Shown in pieces: positions 1 through 8,401 of a stretch of DNA of 64,000 bases. The position numbers were made by a program, and so were the translations under genes. Source of the DNA: Mycobacterium kubicae (GTDB taxonomy: Bacteria > Actinomycetota > Actinomycetes > Mycobacteriales > Mycobacteriaceae); NCBI RefSeq assembly GCF_015689175.1, contig NZ_CP065047.1, positions 4,836,001-4,900,000 on the forward strand, read 5' to 3'. Below the pieces are notes generated by a model. That model did not search any database, was not told where the DNA came from, and saw only the letters and a list, made by a program, of their open reading frames with translations. Position 1 is the first letter of the stretch, and every line of letters starts with the position of its first letter.

Positions 1-620
1 CCCTCGTCGGTGGTGATCACGGTTGCGGCGTCGACGAACACGGGCACGATCTGTTCGGTGAAGGCGCCGCTGTCCTGGGCCGCGGCCGCCAGCTCGTGGG
101 ACCGCGCGGCGTACTCGTCGAGTTGGCTGCGGGAGAAACCCCATTTCGTGGCGATCATCTCCGCGGACAGGCCCTGGTTGAACGAGAAACCGTCATAGCG
201 GTCAAGGACTTTCGGCCCATACGGCATCCCGGTGGCCCGCGCCGCTCCGAGCGGCACCCGACTCATCACCTCGACGCCACCGGCCACCACGACGTCTTGC
301 TGACCGGACATCACCGCCTGTACCGCGAAGTCGAGGGCCTGCTGGCTGGAACCACACGCCCGGTTGACCGTGGTGCCGGGGATGCTTTCCGGCCAGCCGG
401 CGGCCAGGACGGCGTAGCGGGCGATGTTGGAGGACTGGTCACCGACCTGCGAGACACAGCCCCAGATCACGTCGTCGATGATCTCGGGTGCGATCGCGGC
501 GCGCTCCAGCAGTTCGTTGAGGACGACCGCGGACAGATCCGCCGCATGCATCGACGACAAACCGCCGTTGCGCTTACCTACCGCGGTACGCACCGCTTCG
601 ACGATGACTGTTTCACGCAT
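1..620 (-). CDS. Thiolase (acetyl-CoA acetyltransferase family), 5' part only
   Basis: The N-terminal ~206 residues of a thiolase run off the left edge of the window. Thiolases join or cleave acyl-CoA at the beta-keto position, usually as the last step of a beta-oxidation cycle. The start ATG is at 618-620 and the protein opens MRETVIVEAVRTAVGK, the standard thiolase N-terminus. The nucleophilic cysteine lies in NRACGSSQQ (Cys89), and GGVEVMSRVPLG follows as expected. The histidine and second cysteine of the active site would lie beyond the edge. An acyl-CoA dehydrogenase on the same strand lies 50 bases upstream, so the two probably share a transcript and degrade a carboxylic acid. The substrate cannot be told from sequence. 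Confidence 0.93.
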   Translation of the reverse strand, partial: MRETVIVEAVRTAVGKRNGGLSSMHAADLSAVVLNELLERAAIAPEIIDDVIWGCVSQVGDQSSNIARYAVLAAGWPESIPGTTVNRACGSSQQALDFAVQAVMSGQQDVVVAGGVEVMSRVPLGAARATGMPYGPKVLDRYDGFSFNQGLSAEMIATKWGFSRSQLDEYAARSHELAAAAQDSGAFTEQIVPVFVDAATVITTDE

Positions 621-670
621 CGCTCCAGTAAACGACGGCTCGCGTAGCGGACTGCACGCGGTCCGGCGCT

Positions 671-1837
671 TCAGTAACTGCGCGGCAGTTTCAGCGCGTG
701 CGATCCGAGGAAATTGAGGATCATCTCCTGGCTGATCGGCGCGATCTTCATCAGCCGCGCTTCGCGGAAGTAGCGCGCGACGTGATACTCCTCGGCGTAG
801 CCCATGCCCCCGTGGGTCTGCAATGCCCGGTCGGCGGCGGTGAAGCCCGCGTCGGCGCACAGGTACTTGGCCGTATTGGCTTCTCTCCCACAGGGTTTGC
901 CGTTGTCATAGAGCCAGGTGGCCTTGCGCAACATCAGCTCGGCGGCATCGAGTCGGGCCAGTGAATCGGCGAGCGGGAACTGGATGCCCTGGTTCATGCC
1001 GATCGGGCGACCGAACACTTCCCGGTCGTTGGCGTACTGCACCGCCTTGTCCAGTGCCACGCGGCCGATACCGAGCGCCTCGGCGGCGATCAGCATCCGC
1101 TCGGGGTTCAGGCCGTCGAGGATGTACTGGAAACCCTTGCCCTCCTCGCCGATTCGGTCTTCGACCGGCACCTCGAGATTGTCGATGAACAACTCGTTGG
1201 AGCTGACGGCGTTGCGGCCCATCTTGTTGATCGGGCGGATGTCGACGCGGCTGCGGTCGAGATCGGTGAGGAACAGGGTCATCCCGTCGGTCTTCTTGGT
1301 CACCTCGTCATAGCTCTGGGTGCGCGTCAACAGCAGGATCTTGTCCGATTCCATGGCTTTGGAGATCCAGACCTTGCGGCCGTTGACGACGTAGCGGTCA
1401 CCGTCGCGCTTGGCGAAGGTGGTTATGCGCGAAGTATCGAGTCCCGCACCGGGTTCGGTGACGCCGAAGCACACGTGCACATCACCCGCCGCGACGGGCG
1501 GCAACGTGCGCGCCTTCAGTTCGTCGGAGCCGTGTACCACCACCGGTTGCATCCCGAAGATGGACAGATGAATCGAGCTGGCGGCGTTCATCCCGCCGCC
1601 GGATTTGGCGACCTCTTCGAGCAGCAGCGTGGCTTCGGTGATGCCGAGCCCGTGTCCGCCGTACTCGGTGGGAATCGTCATGCCCAGCCAGCCGCCGTCG
1701 GCTATGGCGCGGTAGAACTCGGTCGGGAACTCGTGCGCCTGGTCCTTGGCCATCCAGTAGTGGTCGTCGAACCTGCGCGCCAACTCCGCGACTGATCGGC
1801 GAATCAGCTCCTGGTCTTCGGTGAGCTCAAACTCCAC
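671..1837 (-). CDS. Acyl-CoA dehydrogenase (FadE family)
   Basis: A 388-aa FAD flavoprotein of normal family length that would introduce an alpha,beta double bond into an acyl-CoA thioester. It opens MEFELTEDQELIRRSVAEL (N-terminal helical domain), carries the flavin/substrate signature FGVTEPGAGLD in the middle beta domain and KVWISKAMESD just after it, and ends with GGMGYAEEYHVARYFREAR in the C-terminal helical domain. The catalytic glutamate of medium-chain enzymes (in xYEGTxxIQ) is not present here; that stretch reads IAPISQEM, so the base, if any, must come from elsewhere, as in some other ACAD subfamilies. It lies upstream of the thiolase on the same strand. A strong hairpin sits just upstream of its start. 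Confidence 0.93.
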   Translation of the reverse strand: MEFELTEDQELIRRSVAELARRFDDHYWMAKDQAHEFPTEFYRAIADGGWLGMTIPTEYGGHGLGITEATLLLEEVAKSGGGMNAASSIHLSIFGMQPVVVHGSDELKARTLPPVAAGDVHVCFGVTEPGAGLDTSRITTFAKRDGDRYVVNGRKVWISKAMESDKILLLTRTQSYDEVTKKTDGMTLFLTDLDRSRVDIRPINKMGRNAVSSNELFIDNLEVPVEDRIGEEGKGFQYILDGLNPERMLIAAEALGIGRVALDKAVQYANDREVFGRPIGMNQGIQFPLADSLARLDAAELMLRKATWLYDNGKPCGREANTAKYLCADAGFTAADRALQTHGGMGYAEEYHVARYFREARLMKIAPISQEMILNFLGSHALKLPRSY

Positions 1838-1856
1838 TGGCCACCCTCCTCTCAGC

Positions 1857-1916
1857 GCGAGCAGACGCAGAATCGCATGATTGCCCTTCGGGCCATGCGA
1901 TTCTGCGTCTGCTCGC
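1857..1916. repeat. 23-bp perfect inverted repeat forming a long hairpin
   Basis: Arms at 1857-1879 and 1894-1916 are exact reverse complements (GCGAGCAGACGCAGAATCGCATG would need splitting: GCGAGCAGACGC then AGAATCGCATG). The 14-base loop can itself pair as GCCC-TTC-GGGC. No U-run follows on either strand. It lies between two minus-strand genes (stop of the amidohydrolase at 1933, start of the dehydrogenase at 1837). It could act as a terminator, RNA-processing site or be a copy of a dispersed mycobacterial intergenic palindrome; only the structure itself is seen. Confidence 0.8.
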
Positions 1917-1932
1917 CGGGCGCGCTAGCGCC

Positions 1933-3231
1933 TCAGTCCTTGTTGCCGGTGAGCTCTTTCGCGCTGGCGGCGAATTCCGCGAACGACGAACCCGACCTGG
2001 TGTCCTTGTGGTGGCTGAGTGCCCGGATCGATACGTCGTGTCCTTCGGCGGCCTTGCGCAGTGCGCCGACCGTCGCCTGCTCCGGCGTGATGTGGGTGAA
2101 CGGGTCGAACGAGTACCAGCGCATCGCGTTCTGGTGGGTGATCTTGTGGATCTCGTCGTCGGGCACGTTGTTGAGCGTCAGCACGTCCCACAGTTCTTCG
2201 GGGGCACCCGGCCACATCGAGTCGCTGTGCGGGTAGTCGGCTTCCCAGCAGATGTTGTCGATGCCGATCATGTTGCGCAGCGCCACACCCACCTTGTCAC
2301 TGATGAAGCAGGTCAGGAAGTGGTCGCGGAAGACTTCGCTGGGCAGCTTGCCCTTGAAGTCCTGGTGTGTCCACGTGGAGTGCATCTCGTAGGTGCGGTC
2401 GGCGCGCTCGAGGAAGTAGGGAATCCAACCGGTCCCACCCTCGGACAGCGCGATCTTCAGGTCCGGGTATTCCTTGATCGGCCGTGACCACAGCAGGTCC
2501 GCGGCGGCCTGCACGATGTTCATCGGCTGCAGCGTGATCATCACGTCCATCGGCGCGTCGGGCGCGGTGATCGCCAGCCGGCCCGAGGACCCGATGTGCA
2601 CGTTCATCACAGTGTCGGTGTCGCACAACGCTTCCCACAGTGGGTTCCAGTATTCGTTGTGGAAGCTGGGGTAACCCATCGCGGCCGGGTTCTCGGTGAA
2701 GGTCAGCGCGTGCACGCCCTTCTTGGCGACCCGGCGCACCTCGGCGGCACACGCCTCGGCATCCCAGATCACCGGTATCGCCATGGGGATGAACCGCGCC
2801 GGGTAGGCACCGCACCACTCTTCGATGTGCCAATCGTTGTACGCCTGCACCAACGCGATGGAGAAGTCGTGGTCCTCCGTGGCGAACAGTCGACCGGCGA
2901 AACCCGGGAAGGACGGGAAGCAGATCGACGCAAGGATGCCGCCGGCGTTCATGTCCTTGATTCGCTCGTCGACGTTGTAGCAGCCCGGCCGGATCTCGTC
3001 CAGACCCGTGGGCTCGATGCCGTACTCCTCCTTGGGCCGGCCCGCGACCGCGTTGAGCGCGACGTTCGGGATGACCGTGTCGCGGAACTTCCACATGTCC
3101 GAGCCATCGGGGTTGTGCACCAGCCGCGGTGCGTCATCGAGGTATTTCGACGGCAGGTGATTCTTGAACATGTTCGGCGGCTCGACAGTATGGTCGTCGA
3201 CGCTGATCAGGATCATGTCCTCTTTGTTCAT
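1933..3231 (-). CDS. Amidohydrolase family 2 (TIM-barrel metal-dependent hydrolase)
   Basis: A 432-aa protein of the amidohydrolase-2 (ACMSD/gamma-resorcylate decarboxylase-like) group, cytosolic, acting as a C-C or C-N hydrolase or decarboxylase on an unknown substrate. The N-terminal metal-binding segment reads ISVDDHTVEPPNMF, typical of the mycobacterial branch. CFPSFPGFAGR, EGGTGWIPYFLERAD and WEADYPHSDSMWPG near the C-terminus are barrel motifs of this branch. I chose the ATG at 3229-3231 because AAAGGAAC sits just ahead of it; the frame stays open to 3321. It is divergent from the CMD/Rieske run at 3547 and shares its promoter region, which carries GAGAA-N5-TTCTC palindromes, so co-regulation is likely. 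Confidence 0.88.
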   Translation of the reverse strand: MNKEDMILISVDDHTVEPPNMFKNHLPSKYLDDAPRLVHNPDGSDMWKFRDTVIPNVALNAVAGRPKEEYGIEPTGLDEIRPGCYNVDERIKDMNAGGILASICFPSFPGFAGRLFATEDHDFSIALVQAYNDWHIEEWCGAYPARFIPMAIPVIWDAEACAAEVRRVAKKGVHALTFTENPAAMGYPSFHNEYWNPLWEALCDTDTVMNVHIGSSGRLAITAPDAPMDVMITLQPMNIVQAAADLLWSRPIKEYPDLKIALSEGGTGWIPYFLERADRTYEMHSTWTHQDFKGKLPSEVFRDHFLTCFISDKVGVALRNMIGIDNICWEADYPHSDSMWPGAPEELWDVLTLNNVPDDEIHKITHQNAMRWYSFDPFTHITPEQATVGALRKAAEGHDVSIRALSHHKDTRSGSSFAEFAASAKELTGNKD

Positions 3232-3340
3232 GACCGTTCCTTTCGCTTTGACCCCTCGGGTCTCTTGGCCTCTCGCGACCCGCCGCGCCGGCCCGGAAAA
3301 CACACGGGCAACCCGCCTCATGTGCCACGCCCGCTACTGT

Positions 3341-3355
3341 GAAAACTATCTTCTC
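3341..3355. promoter_or_regulatory. Degenerate GAGAA-N5-TTCTC operator
   Basis: The sequence is GAAAACTATCTTCTC, one base away from the GAGAA-N5-TTCTC consensus seen at 3509, 12271 and 13146. It lies 110 bases upstream of the amidohydrolase start, near its likely promoter. The role as an operator is inferred from recurrence only. Confidence 0.4.
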
Positions 3356-3508
3356 GCGAAGTGAGAATCAACATCCCCAGCGTGTACCTGGCCCCGCCAT
3401 TGCGCAACCCAACCGGTCAGCCGGTCGGCCGCTCTGCGCATCGCGGTGCACCGCTCTGCGTGAGCATTGACCGGACGAGCGAATCGTGCAAGTCTGTTAG
3501 TTGGAAAT

Positions 3509-3523
3509 GAGAATCTGATTCTC
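3509..3523. promoter_or_regulatory. Operator palindrome GAGAATC-T-GATTCTC
   Basis: A perfect 15-bp dyad 24 bases ahead of the CMD/Rieske run. The same GAGAA-N5-TTCTC pattern is found at 12271-12285 between an acyl-CoA dehydrogenase and a TetR gene and at 13146-13160 before a P450. This is typical size and symmetry for a TetR operator, and the TetR encoded at 12342 is the obvious candidate to bind it. Confidence 0.65.
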
Positions 3524-3546
3524 GCTCACCGAGAGGACAACGCAGG

Positions 3547-4098
3547 ATGCGCCTGCCGCCGCTGCCCGCGGACCAGTGGGATGAGTCGGTCCAACAGGCG
3601 CTTTCCGGCATGTTGCCCGAAGAGCGCCGTAATCCCCGGGATGCCTCCAATGTGCTGGCGACGATGGTCAACCACCCCGCCCTGACCAAGGCGTTCCTCA
3701 AGTTCAACCTCCACCTGCTGTACTCCTCGACGCTGCCGCCGCGCCTGCGCGAACTCGCCATCCTGCGTGTCGCGCATCGCCGGGACTGCACCTACGAATG
3801 GACCCACCACGTCGATCTGGCCAAACGAGAAGGCATCACCGACGAGGAGATCGACGCGGTGCGTCAGCCGGGCGGGGCGCACAACCTGTTCGACGAGTTC
3901 GAGCGCACGGTGATCAGCGGTGTCGATGAACTAGACGAGAAGTCGGAGTTGTCCGACCAGACCTGGGCCACCCTCGGCGAGCGGCTCGATGACCGGCAGC
4001 GGATGGACTACGTCTTCACGGTCGGCTCCTACACCATGCTGGCCATGGCCCTCAACACTTTTGGCGTTCAGGTCGAAGCAGACCACGAAGGAAGGTGA
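3547..4098 (+). CDS. Carboxymuconolactone decarboxylase family protein
   Basis: 183 aa with an AhpD/CMD-like helical core. Residues around 59-90 read LPPRLRELAILRVAHRRD and then TYEWTHHVDLAKREGIT, the usual CMD pattern; the cysteine pair of AhpD is replaced (RRDCTYEWTHH has only one Cys with His following), so peroxidase activity of AhpD type is unlikely. Members are often small lyases or of unknown function beside aromatic or steroid catabolic genes. It is first in a plus-strand run and its stop overlaps the GTG of the Rieske oxygenase by 3 bases, indicating translational coupling. Confidence 0.85.
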   Translation: MRLPPLPADQWDESVQQALSGMLPEERRNPRDASNVLATMVNHPALTKAFLKFNLHLLYSSTLPPRLRELAILRVAHRRDCTYEWTHHVDLAKREGITDEEIDAVRQPGGAHNLFDEFERTVISGVDELDEKSELSDQTWATLGERLDDRQRMDYVFTVGSYTMLAMALNTFGVQVEADHEGR

Positions 4099-5384
4099 AA
4101 ACGTTGGCCCACTTCCCGAAGCCAGCCGCCGGAAGCTGGACAGAGAATTATCCCGAACTCGGGACCGCGCCCGTCGATTACACCGACTCGATCGACCCGG
4201 TGTTCTTCGAAGCCGAGCGCGACGCCATCTTCCGCCGCACCTGGCTCAATGTCGGTCGCGTCGAAAGACTGCCGCGCACCGGCAGCTACTTCACCAAGGA
4301 GTTGCCCTCGGCCGGACGTGGCATGTCGGTGATCATCGTCAAGACCAAGGACGGATCGGTGAAGGCGTTCCACAACGTCTGCCGCCACCGCGGAAACAAG
4401 TTGGTGTGGAACGACTTTCCGCACCAGGAGACCTCCGGCATCTGCCGGCAGTTCACCTGCAAGTACCACGCCTGGCGCTACAACCTCGACGGTGAACTGA
4501 CCTTCATTCAGCAGGAAGAGGAGTTCTTCGACGTCGACAAGAGCGACTACGGCCTGGTGGGCGTGCGCTGCGAGGTGTGGGAGGGCTTCATCTTCGTCAA
4601 CTTCGACCCGGCCGCCCAGCCGCTGGTCGACTATCTCGGGCCGCTCGCCAAGGGCATCGAGGGCTACCCGTTCGGCGAGATGACCGAGGTGTATTCCTAC
4701 CGGGCCGACGTCGGCAGCAACTGGAAGCTGTTCATCGACGCGTTCGCCGAGTTCTACCACGCGCCGGTACTGCACCAGGGGCAGTACACCAAGGAAGAAG
4801 CCGCCAAGATCATGAAGTACGGCTTCGAGGCACTGCACTACGAGCTCGCCAGCCCGCACGGCATGATCTCCACGTGGGGTGGCCAGGCGCCGCCGGCAGA
4901 CATGAACATGGTCAAGCCGATGGATCAGGTGCTCCGCAGCGGGCTGTTCGGACCCTGGGACAAGCCGGACGTCATCGCGAACCTGGAACAGCTGCCGCCG
5001 GGAGTCAACCCGAAGAAGGTCAAGCAGTGGGGCATCGACTCGTGGCACTTCTTCCCGAACTTCATGCTGCTGATCTGGGAACCCGGGTGGTTCTTGACCT
5101 ATCACTATTGGCCGACGGCCGTGGACAAGCACATCTTCGAAACGAGCCTGTATTTCGTGCCGCCCAAGAACGCGCGGGAACGCTTGGCCCAGGAGTTGGC
5201 CGCGGTGACGTTCAAGGAATATGCATTGCAGGACGCCAACACGTTGGAAGCGACCCAGACGATGATCGGCACCAGGGTCGTCAGCGACTTCCCGCTGTGC
5301 GACCAGGAAATCCTTCTCCGTCATCTACACAAGGTGACCGGGGACTTCGTGAAGGAGTACGCGCACAATGGCGCTACCCGCTGA
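4095..5384 (+). CDS. Rieske non-heme iron oxygenase, alpha subunit
   Basis: 429 aa ring-hydroxylating oxygenase large subunit. The Rieske [2Fe-2S] cluster ligands are visible as CRHRG (Cys96, His98) and CKYHAW (Cys122, His125). The mononuclear iron site follows in the catalytic domain as AEFYHAPVLH (His222, His227), with the carboxylate ligand expected further downstream. Start is GTG at 4095, overlapping the upstream stop; a TTG at 4104 is an alternative. Such enzymes need electrons from a reductase, with or without a ferredoxin; neither is encoded beside it, nor is a beta subunit, so partners must be elsewhere. Neighbours (CMD protein, amidohydrolase, SnoaL-like protein, paired ACADs) suggest degradation of a cyclic compound. 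The substrate is unknown. Confidence 0.93.
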   Translation: MKTLAHFPKPAAGSWTENYPELGTAPVDYTDSIDPVFFEAERDAIFRRTWLNVGRVERLPRTGSYFTKELPSAGRGMSVIIVKTKDGSVKAFHNVCRHRGNKLVWNDFPHQETSGICRQFTCKYHAWRYNLDGELTFIQQEEEFFDVDKSDYGLVGVRCEVWEGFIFVNFDPAAQPLVDYLGPLAKGIEGYPFGEMTEVYSYRADVGSNWKLFIDAFAEFYHAPVLHQGQYTKEEAAKIMKYGFEALHYELASPHGMISTWGGQAPPADMNMVKPMDQVLRSGLFGPWDKPDVIANLEQLPPGVNPKKVKQWGIDSWHFFPNFMLLIWEPGWFLTYHYWPTAVDKHIFETSLYFVPPKNARERLAQELAAVTFKEYALQDANTLEATQTMIGTRVVSDFPLCDQEILLRHLHKVTGDFVKEYAHNGATR

Positions 5385-5691
5385 ATTCGCCGCACTCGAA
5401 CCGTATCTGGGCTGGGACCTGGCCACCGAACCGGAGCGGTACGCCAAGCGGCTGGCCTCCACGATGGCCGAAATGCAAGAGTTCTACGACGTCGCGTTCC
5501 CGCTCCTCAACGACGTCATCGCTTACTGTGACAAGTACCCACTAGACGATCTGCCCGAGGACGCACGCACGCTCATGCACATCATGCAGTCGCTGGTCAT
5601 GGTCTCGTTTCCGATAGAGGCGTGGAAACAGCCGCGCGTCCCCGACAGCGGTGCCGCCTGGGTGGAATTGGTCAGGGAGCCGGTGATCTAA
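5368..5691 (+). CDS. Small conserved protein of unknown function next to Rieske oxygenase
   Basis: 107 aa, acidic, no signal peptide or membrane segment, no cysteine cluster (a single Cys). It begins inside the last 17 bases of the Rieske gene, so it is very probably co-translated with it. Predicted mostly helical; ends abruptly at LVREPVI. I do not recognise the family. Its fixed coupling to the oxygenase gene suggests a partner or small auxiliary subunit, but it does not resemble the beta subunits of ring-hydroxylating dioxygenases, which are longer (about 160-190 aa) and have an NTF2-like fold; that fold is encoded two genes downstream instead. Confidence 0.75.
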   Translation: MALPAEFAALEPYLGWDLATEPERYAKRLASTMAEMQEFYDVAFPLLNDVIAYCDKYPLDDLPEDARTLMHIMQSLVMVSFPIEAWKQPRVPDSGAAWVELVREPVI

Positions 5692-5694
5692 CCG

Positions 5695-6909
5695 GTGCTG
5701 ACGCTCAAGGCGGCAGGGCTGCTCGACGTCGATGCCGGCGAGATCGTCCGGCCGGGTGTCCTTCGCATCGACGGTGACCGCATCGCCGGTGTCGGCGGCG
5801 AAACCGACGGCGAAATCATCGATTTGGGCGACCAGGTGCTGCTGCCCGGATTGATGGACATGGAAGTCAATCTGCTGATGGGCGGGCGCGGAGAGAAGCC
5901 AGGCCTGTCCCAGGTCCAGGACGATCCGCCGACGCGGATGCTGCGCGCGGTCGGCAATGCCCGCCGCACCTTGCGCGCCGGTTTCACGACGGTGCGCAAC
6001 CTGGGCCTGTTCGTCAAGACCGGTGGATACCTGCTCGACGTCGCGCTGGGCAACGCCATCGACGCGGGCTGGATCGACGGCCCGCGGATAGTGCCGGCGG
6101 GCCACGCCATCACGCCCACCGGCGGCCACTTGGACCCCACGATGTTCGCGGCGTTCGCACCGCACGTGCTGGATCTGACGGTCGAGGAAGGCATCGCCAA
6201 CGGCGTCGACGAGATTCGCCGGGCGGTGCGCTACCAGATCAAGCACGGCGCTCAGTTGATCAAGGTGTGTTGCTCGGGCGGTGTCATGTCGCTGACGGGT
6301 CCCCCTGGTGCACAACACTATTCCGACGATGAGCTGCGGGCCATCGTCGACGAGGCGCACCGGCGCGGACTTCGGGTCGCCGCGCACACCCACGGCGCCG
6401 ATGCCGTCAAGCATGCGGTCGCGGCCGGGATCGACTGCATCGAACACGGTTTCCTGGTCGACGACGAAGCGATCGCGATGATGGTCGAGCACGGCACGTT
6501 CCTGGTGTCGACGCGGCGACTGGCCGAGGGTATGGATGTCTCGCACGCTCCCCCGGCGTTGCAGGCCAAGGCCGCCGAGATGTTCCCGAAGTCGCGCACC
6601 TCGATACTGGCAGCCTACGAAGCCGGTGTGAAGATCGCCGTGGGCACCGATGCTCCCGCGATACCGCATGGCCGCAACGCCGACGAGCTTGTCACCCTTG
6701 CTGATTGGGGTCTTCCGCCGCTTGCGGTGTTACGGGCGGCCACGGTCACTGCCGCCGAATTGATCAACGTCACCGACCGGGGACGCCTGGCGGCAGGCCA
6801 GCTGGCCGACGTCATCGCCGTCCCGGGAAATCCATTGGATGACATCACGGTTACCCGCGACGTCAGCTTCGTCATGAAAGGCGGCAAGGTCTATGCCAAC
6901 CAGAACTGA
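5695..6909 (+). CDS. Amidohydrolase-fold protein (imidazolonepropionase-like) with altered metal site
   Basis: 404 aa with the usual layout: N-terminal beta sandwich (residues 1-50), TIM barrel, C-terminal return of the sandwich (TDRGRLAAGQLADVIAVPGN). The HxH metal motif that normally follows LPGL.D is missing: residues 55-59 read DMEVN. Other barrel residues are kept: a lysine in LIKVCCSGG, HTH in VAAHTHGADAV, IEHG, and the aspartate in AVGTDAPAIPHG. So it may bind a single metal or use another geometry. Start is GTG at 5695, three bases after the upstream stop. It sits between the Rieske unit and the SnoaL-like gene, with which it overlaps by 17 bases. Likely a lactone, amide or cyclic-ketone hydrolase in the same pathway; substrate unknown. 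Confidence 0.85.
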   Translation: MLTLKAAGLLDVDAGEIVRPGVLRIDGDRIAGVGGETDGEIIDLGDQVLLPGLMDMEVNLLMGGRGEKPGLSQVQDDPPTRMLRAVGNARRTLRAGFTTVRNLGLFVKTGGYLLDVALGNAIDAGWIDGPRIVPAGHAITPTGGHLDPTMFAAFAPHVLDLTVEEGIANGVDEIRRAVRYQIKHGAQLIKVCCSGGVMSLTGPPGAQHYSDDELRAIVDEAHRRGLRVAAHTHGADAVKHAVAAGIDCIEHGFLVDDEAIAMMVEHGTFLVSTRRLAEGMDVSHAPPALQAKAAEMFPKSRTSILAAYEAGVKIAVGTDAPAIPHGRNADELVTLADWGLPPLAVLRAATVTAAELINVTDRGRLAAGQLADVIAVPGNPLDDITVTRDVSFVMKGGKVYANQN

Positions 6910-7312
6910 CGACCTGGTGGAAATACAGCAACTTTTGGCCCGGTACGCCGTCACCATCACTCAGCAAGACATCGAAGGACTGGTCGGGGTCTTCACACCG
7001 GACGGCACCTACAGTGCCTTCGGCGACACCTACACCCTGGACAGGTTCCCCGAACTCGTGGCCGCCGCTCCCAAAGGCCTGTTCCTCACCGGAACCGCGC
7101 TGGTGGAACTCGATGGTGATGCCGCCAGCGGCACCCAACCGCTGTGCTTCATCGAACACTCCGCGCACGACATGCGAATCGGTTACTACCGCGACACCTA
7201 CCTGCGAACTGCCGAAGGTTGGCGACTGAAAACCCGTGCCATGACCTTCATCCGGCGCAGCGGCGTACACGATTCCGGGCGTCCGCACGCCATCGGCCGC
7301 CCGGCCCCGTGA
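6893..7312 (+). CDS. SnoaL/NTF2-like protein
   Basis: 139 aa with an NTF2-like cone fold: LVEIQQLLARYAVTITQQD opens helix 1, then GVFTPDGTYS, and the closing strand GYYRDTYLRTAEGWRLKTR. The family includes polyketide cyclases, ketosteroid isomerases, dehydratases and small subunits of ring-hydroxylating dioxygenases, so a dehydratase/isomerase role or pairing with the nearby Rieske subunit are both possible. It starts inside the end of the amidohydrolase gene and its stop overlaps the GTG of the next ACAD gene, placing it firmly in the operon. Confidence 0.85.
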   Translation: MPTRTDDLVEIQQLLARYAVTITQQDIEGLVGVFTPDGTYSAFGDTYTLDRFPELVAAAPKGLFLTGTALVELDGDAASGTQPLCFIEHSAHDMRIGYYRDTYLRTAEGWRLKTRAMTFIRRSGVHDSGRPHAIGRPAP

Positions 7313-8397
7313 ACGTCGAGCAGTTCCGGGCAGACCTACGAGCCTGGCTCGACGGCGCTGACCTGGCCCCGGGACCCGACCACTCGCTGCAAGCCCAACT
7401 TGGGCAACTCGCCCGGGTGCACGCCGCACTCTACGACGCCGGCTGGATGCGCTACGGCTGGCCGGAGAGAGTCGGCGGGTTGGGTGGTCCCCCACTGCTG
7501 CGCGCGATCGTCGGCGAAGAGGTGGTCGGCCGCCGGCTCGCCGAACCGGGCCCGTATTCGATGGTCGAAGTGCTCGCTCCCACCATGATCGACTACGCGC
7601 CCGCCGAACTCGCCGCCGAGATGGTCCCGCGACTGCTGTGCGGTCGCGAGCAATGGTGTCAGGGATTCTCCGAGCCCGGATCCGGCAGCGACCTGGCATC
7701 GCTGACCACTCGCGCCGTGCCCGACGGCGACAACTGGATCGTCAACGGCCAGAAAGTCTGGACCAGCTTCGCGCAGTTCGCCACTCGCTGCGTTCTGCTC
7801 ACCCGGACCGCGCCCGGCCACGACGGGATCACGGCGTTCTTCGTCGACCTGGACACCCCGGGCATCACGATCCGACCGCTGCGCACCATGCACGGGGTCG
7901 ACGAATTCTGCGAGGTCTATTACGACGACGTGGTGATACCGTCCGACCGGATGCTCGGTCAGCCCGGCGATGGCTGGCGGCTGGCGATGGATCTGCTGCC
8001 CTACGAACGCTCGACCTGCTTCTGGCAGCGCATCGCCTACCTGTATGCCCGATTCGACCAGCTCATTGCCGACGCCCGCGACGAGGACGACTTGTCGCTC
8101 GGCGCAGCCTATTTGGCGTTGCACACGGTGCGCTGCCGATCGCGGGCCACCCAGCACCGGCTGGCCGGCGGGGCACGGCTGGGGCCCGAGACCTCGATCG
8201 ACAAAGTGCTGCTGGCCACCGCCGAACAGCGACTCTACGACAGCGTGCACGACCTGCTTCCCGGGACGCTGGAACTCGACGACACCGAGTGGCGATCGGA
8301 ATATCTGTACTCGCGGGCGGCCACCATCTACGGCGGCACCGCCGAGATTCAGCGCAATATCATCGCGCGTCGACTGCTGGATCTGGGGAAGGAGTAG
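7309..8397 (+). CDS. Acyl-CoA dehydrogenase, FAD-domain subunit of a probable heteromeric pair
   Basis: 362 aa. Start GTG at 7309 overlaps the previous stop; the open frame extends further upstream but only over the SnoaL gene. Flavin/substrate motif: GFSEPGSGSDLASL, then NGQKVWTSFAQFA; C-terminal IYGGTAEIQRNIIARRLL. In the IYxGT motif the glutamate of classical ACADs is glycine. It is followed 4 bases later by a short second ACAD gene, the arrangement of the alpha2beta2 dehydrogenases (ChsE type) that desaturate steroid side-chain or ring CoA thioesters. This suggests the operon acts on a bulky polycyclic or branched acyl-CoA. Confidence 0.9.
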   Translation: MNVEQFRADLRAWLDGADLAPGPDHSLQAQLGQLARVHAALYDAGWMRYGWPERVGGLGGPPLLRAIVGEEVVGRRLAEPGPYSMVEVLAPTMIDYAPAELAAEMVPRLLCGREQWCQGFSEPGSGSDLASLTTRAVPDGDNWIVNGQKVWTSFAQFATRCVLLTRTAPGHDGITAFFVDLDTPGITIRPLRTMHGVDEFCEVYYDDVVIPSDRMLGQPGDGWRLAMDLLPYERSTCFWQRIAYLYARFDQLIADARDEDDLSLGAAYLALHTVRCRSRATQHRLAGGARLGPETSIDKVLLATAEQRLYDSVHDLLPGTLELDDTEWRSEYLYSRAATIYGGTAEIQRNIIARRLLDLGKE

Positions 8398-8401
8398 CGG
8401 C

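Larger units (their letters stand above)
3232..3546. other. Divergent promoter region (no gene)
   Basis: This 315-base gap separates the minus-strand amidohydrolase from the plus-strand CMD/Rieske run. It holds two copies of the GAGAA-N5-TTCTC palindrome (3341-3355 degenerate, 3509-3523 perfect) and a reversed TTCTC-N7-GAGAA at 3351-3367. A purine-rich GAGAGGACAA stretch at 3531-3540 may serve as ribosome binding site for the CMD gene. I see no coding sequence. Confidence 0.6.

Noticed and set aside
4068..5324. 418-codon open frame antisense to the Rieske oxygenase
   Set aside because: The plus strand carries complete Rieske and iron-site motifs; the antisense product resembles nothing.
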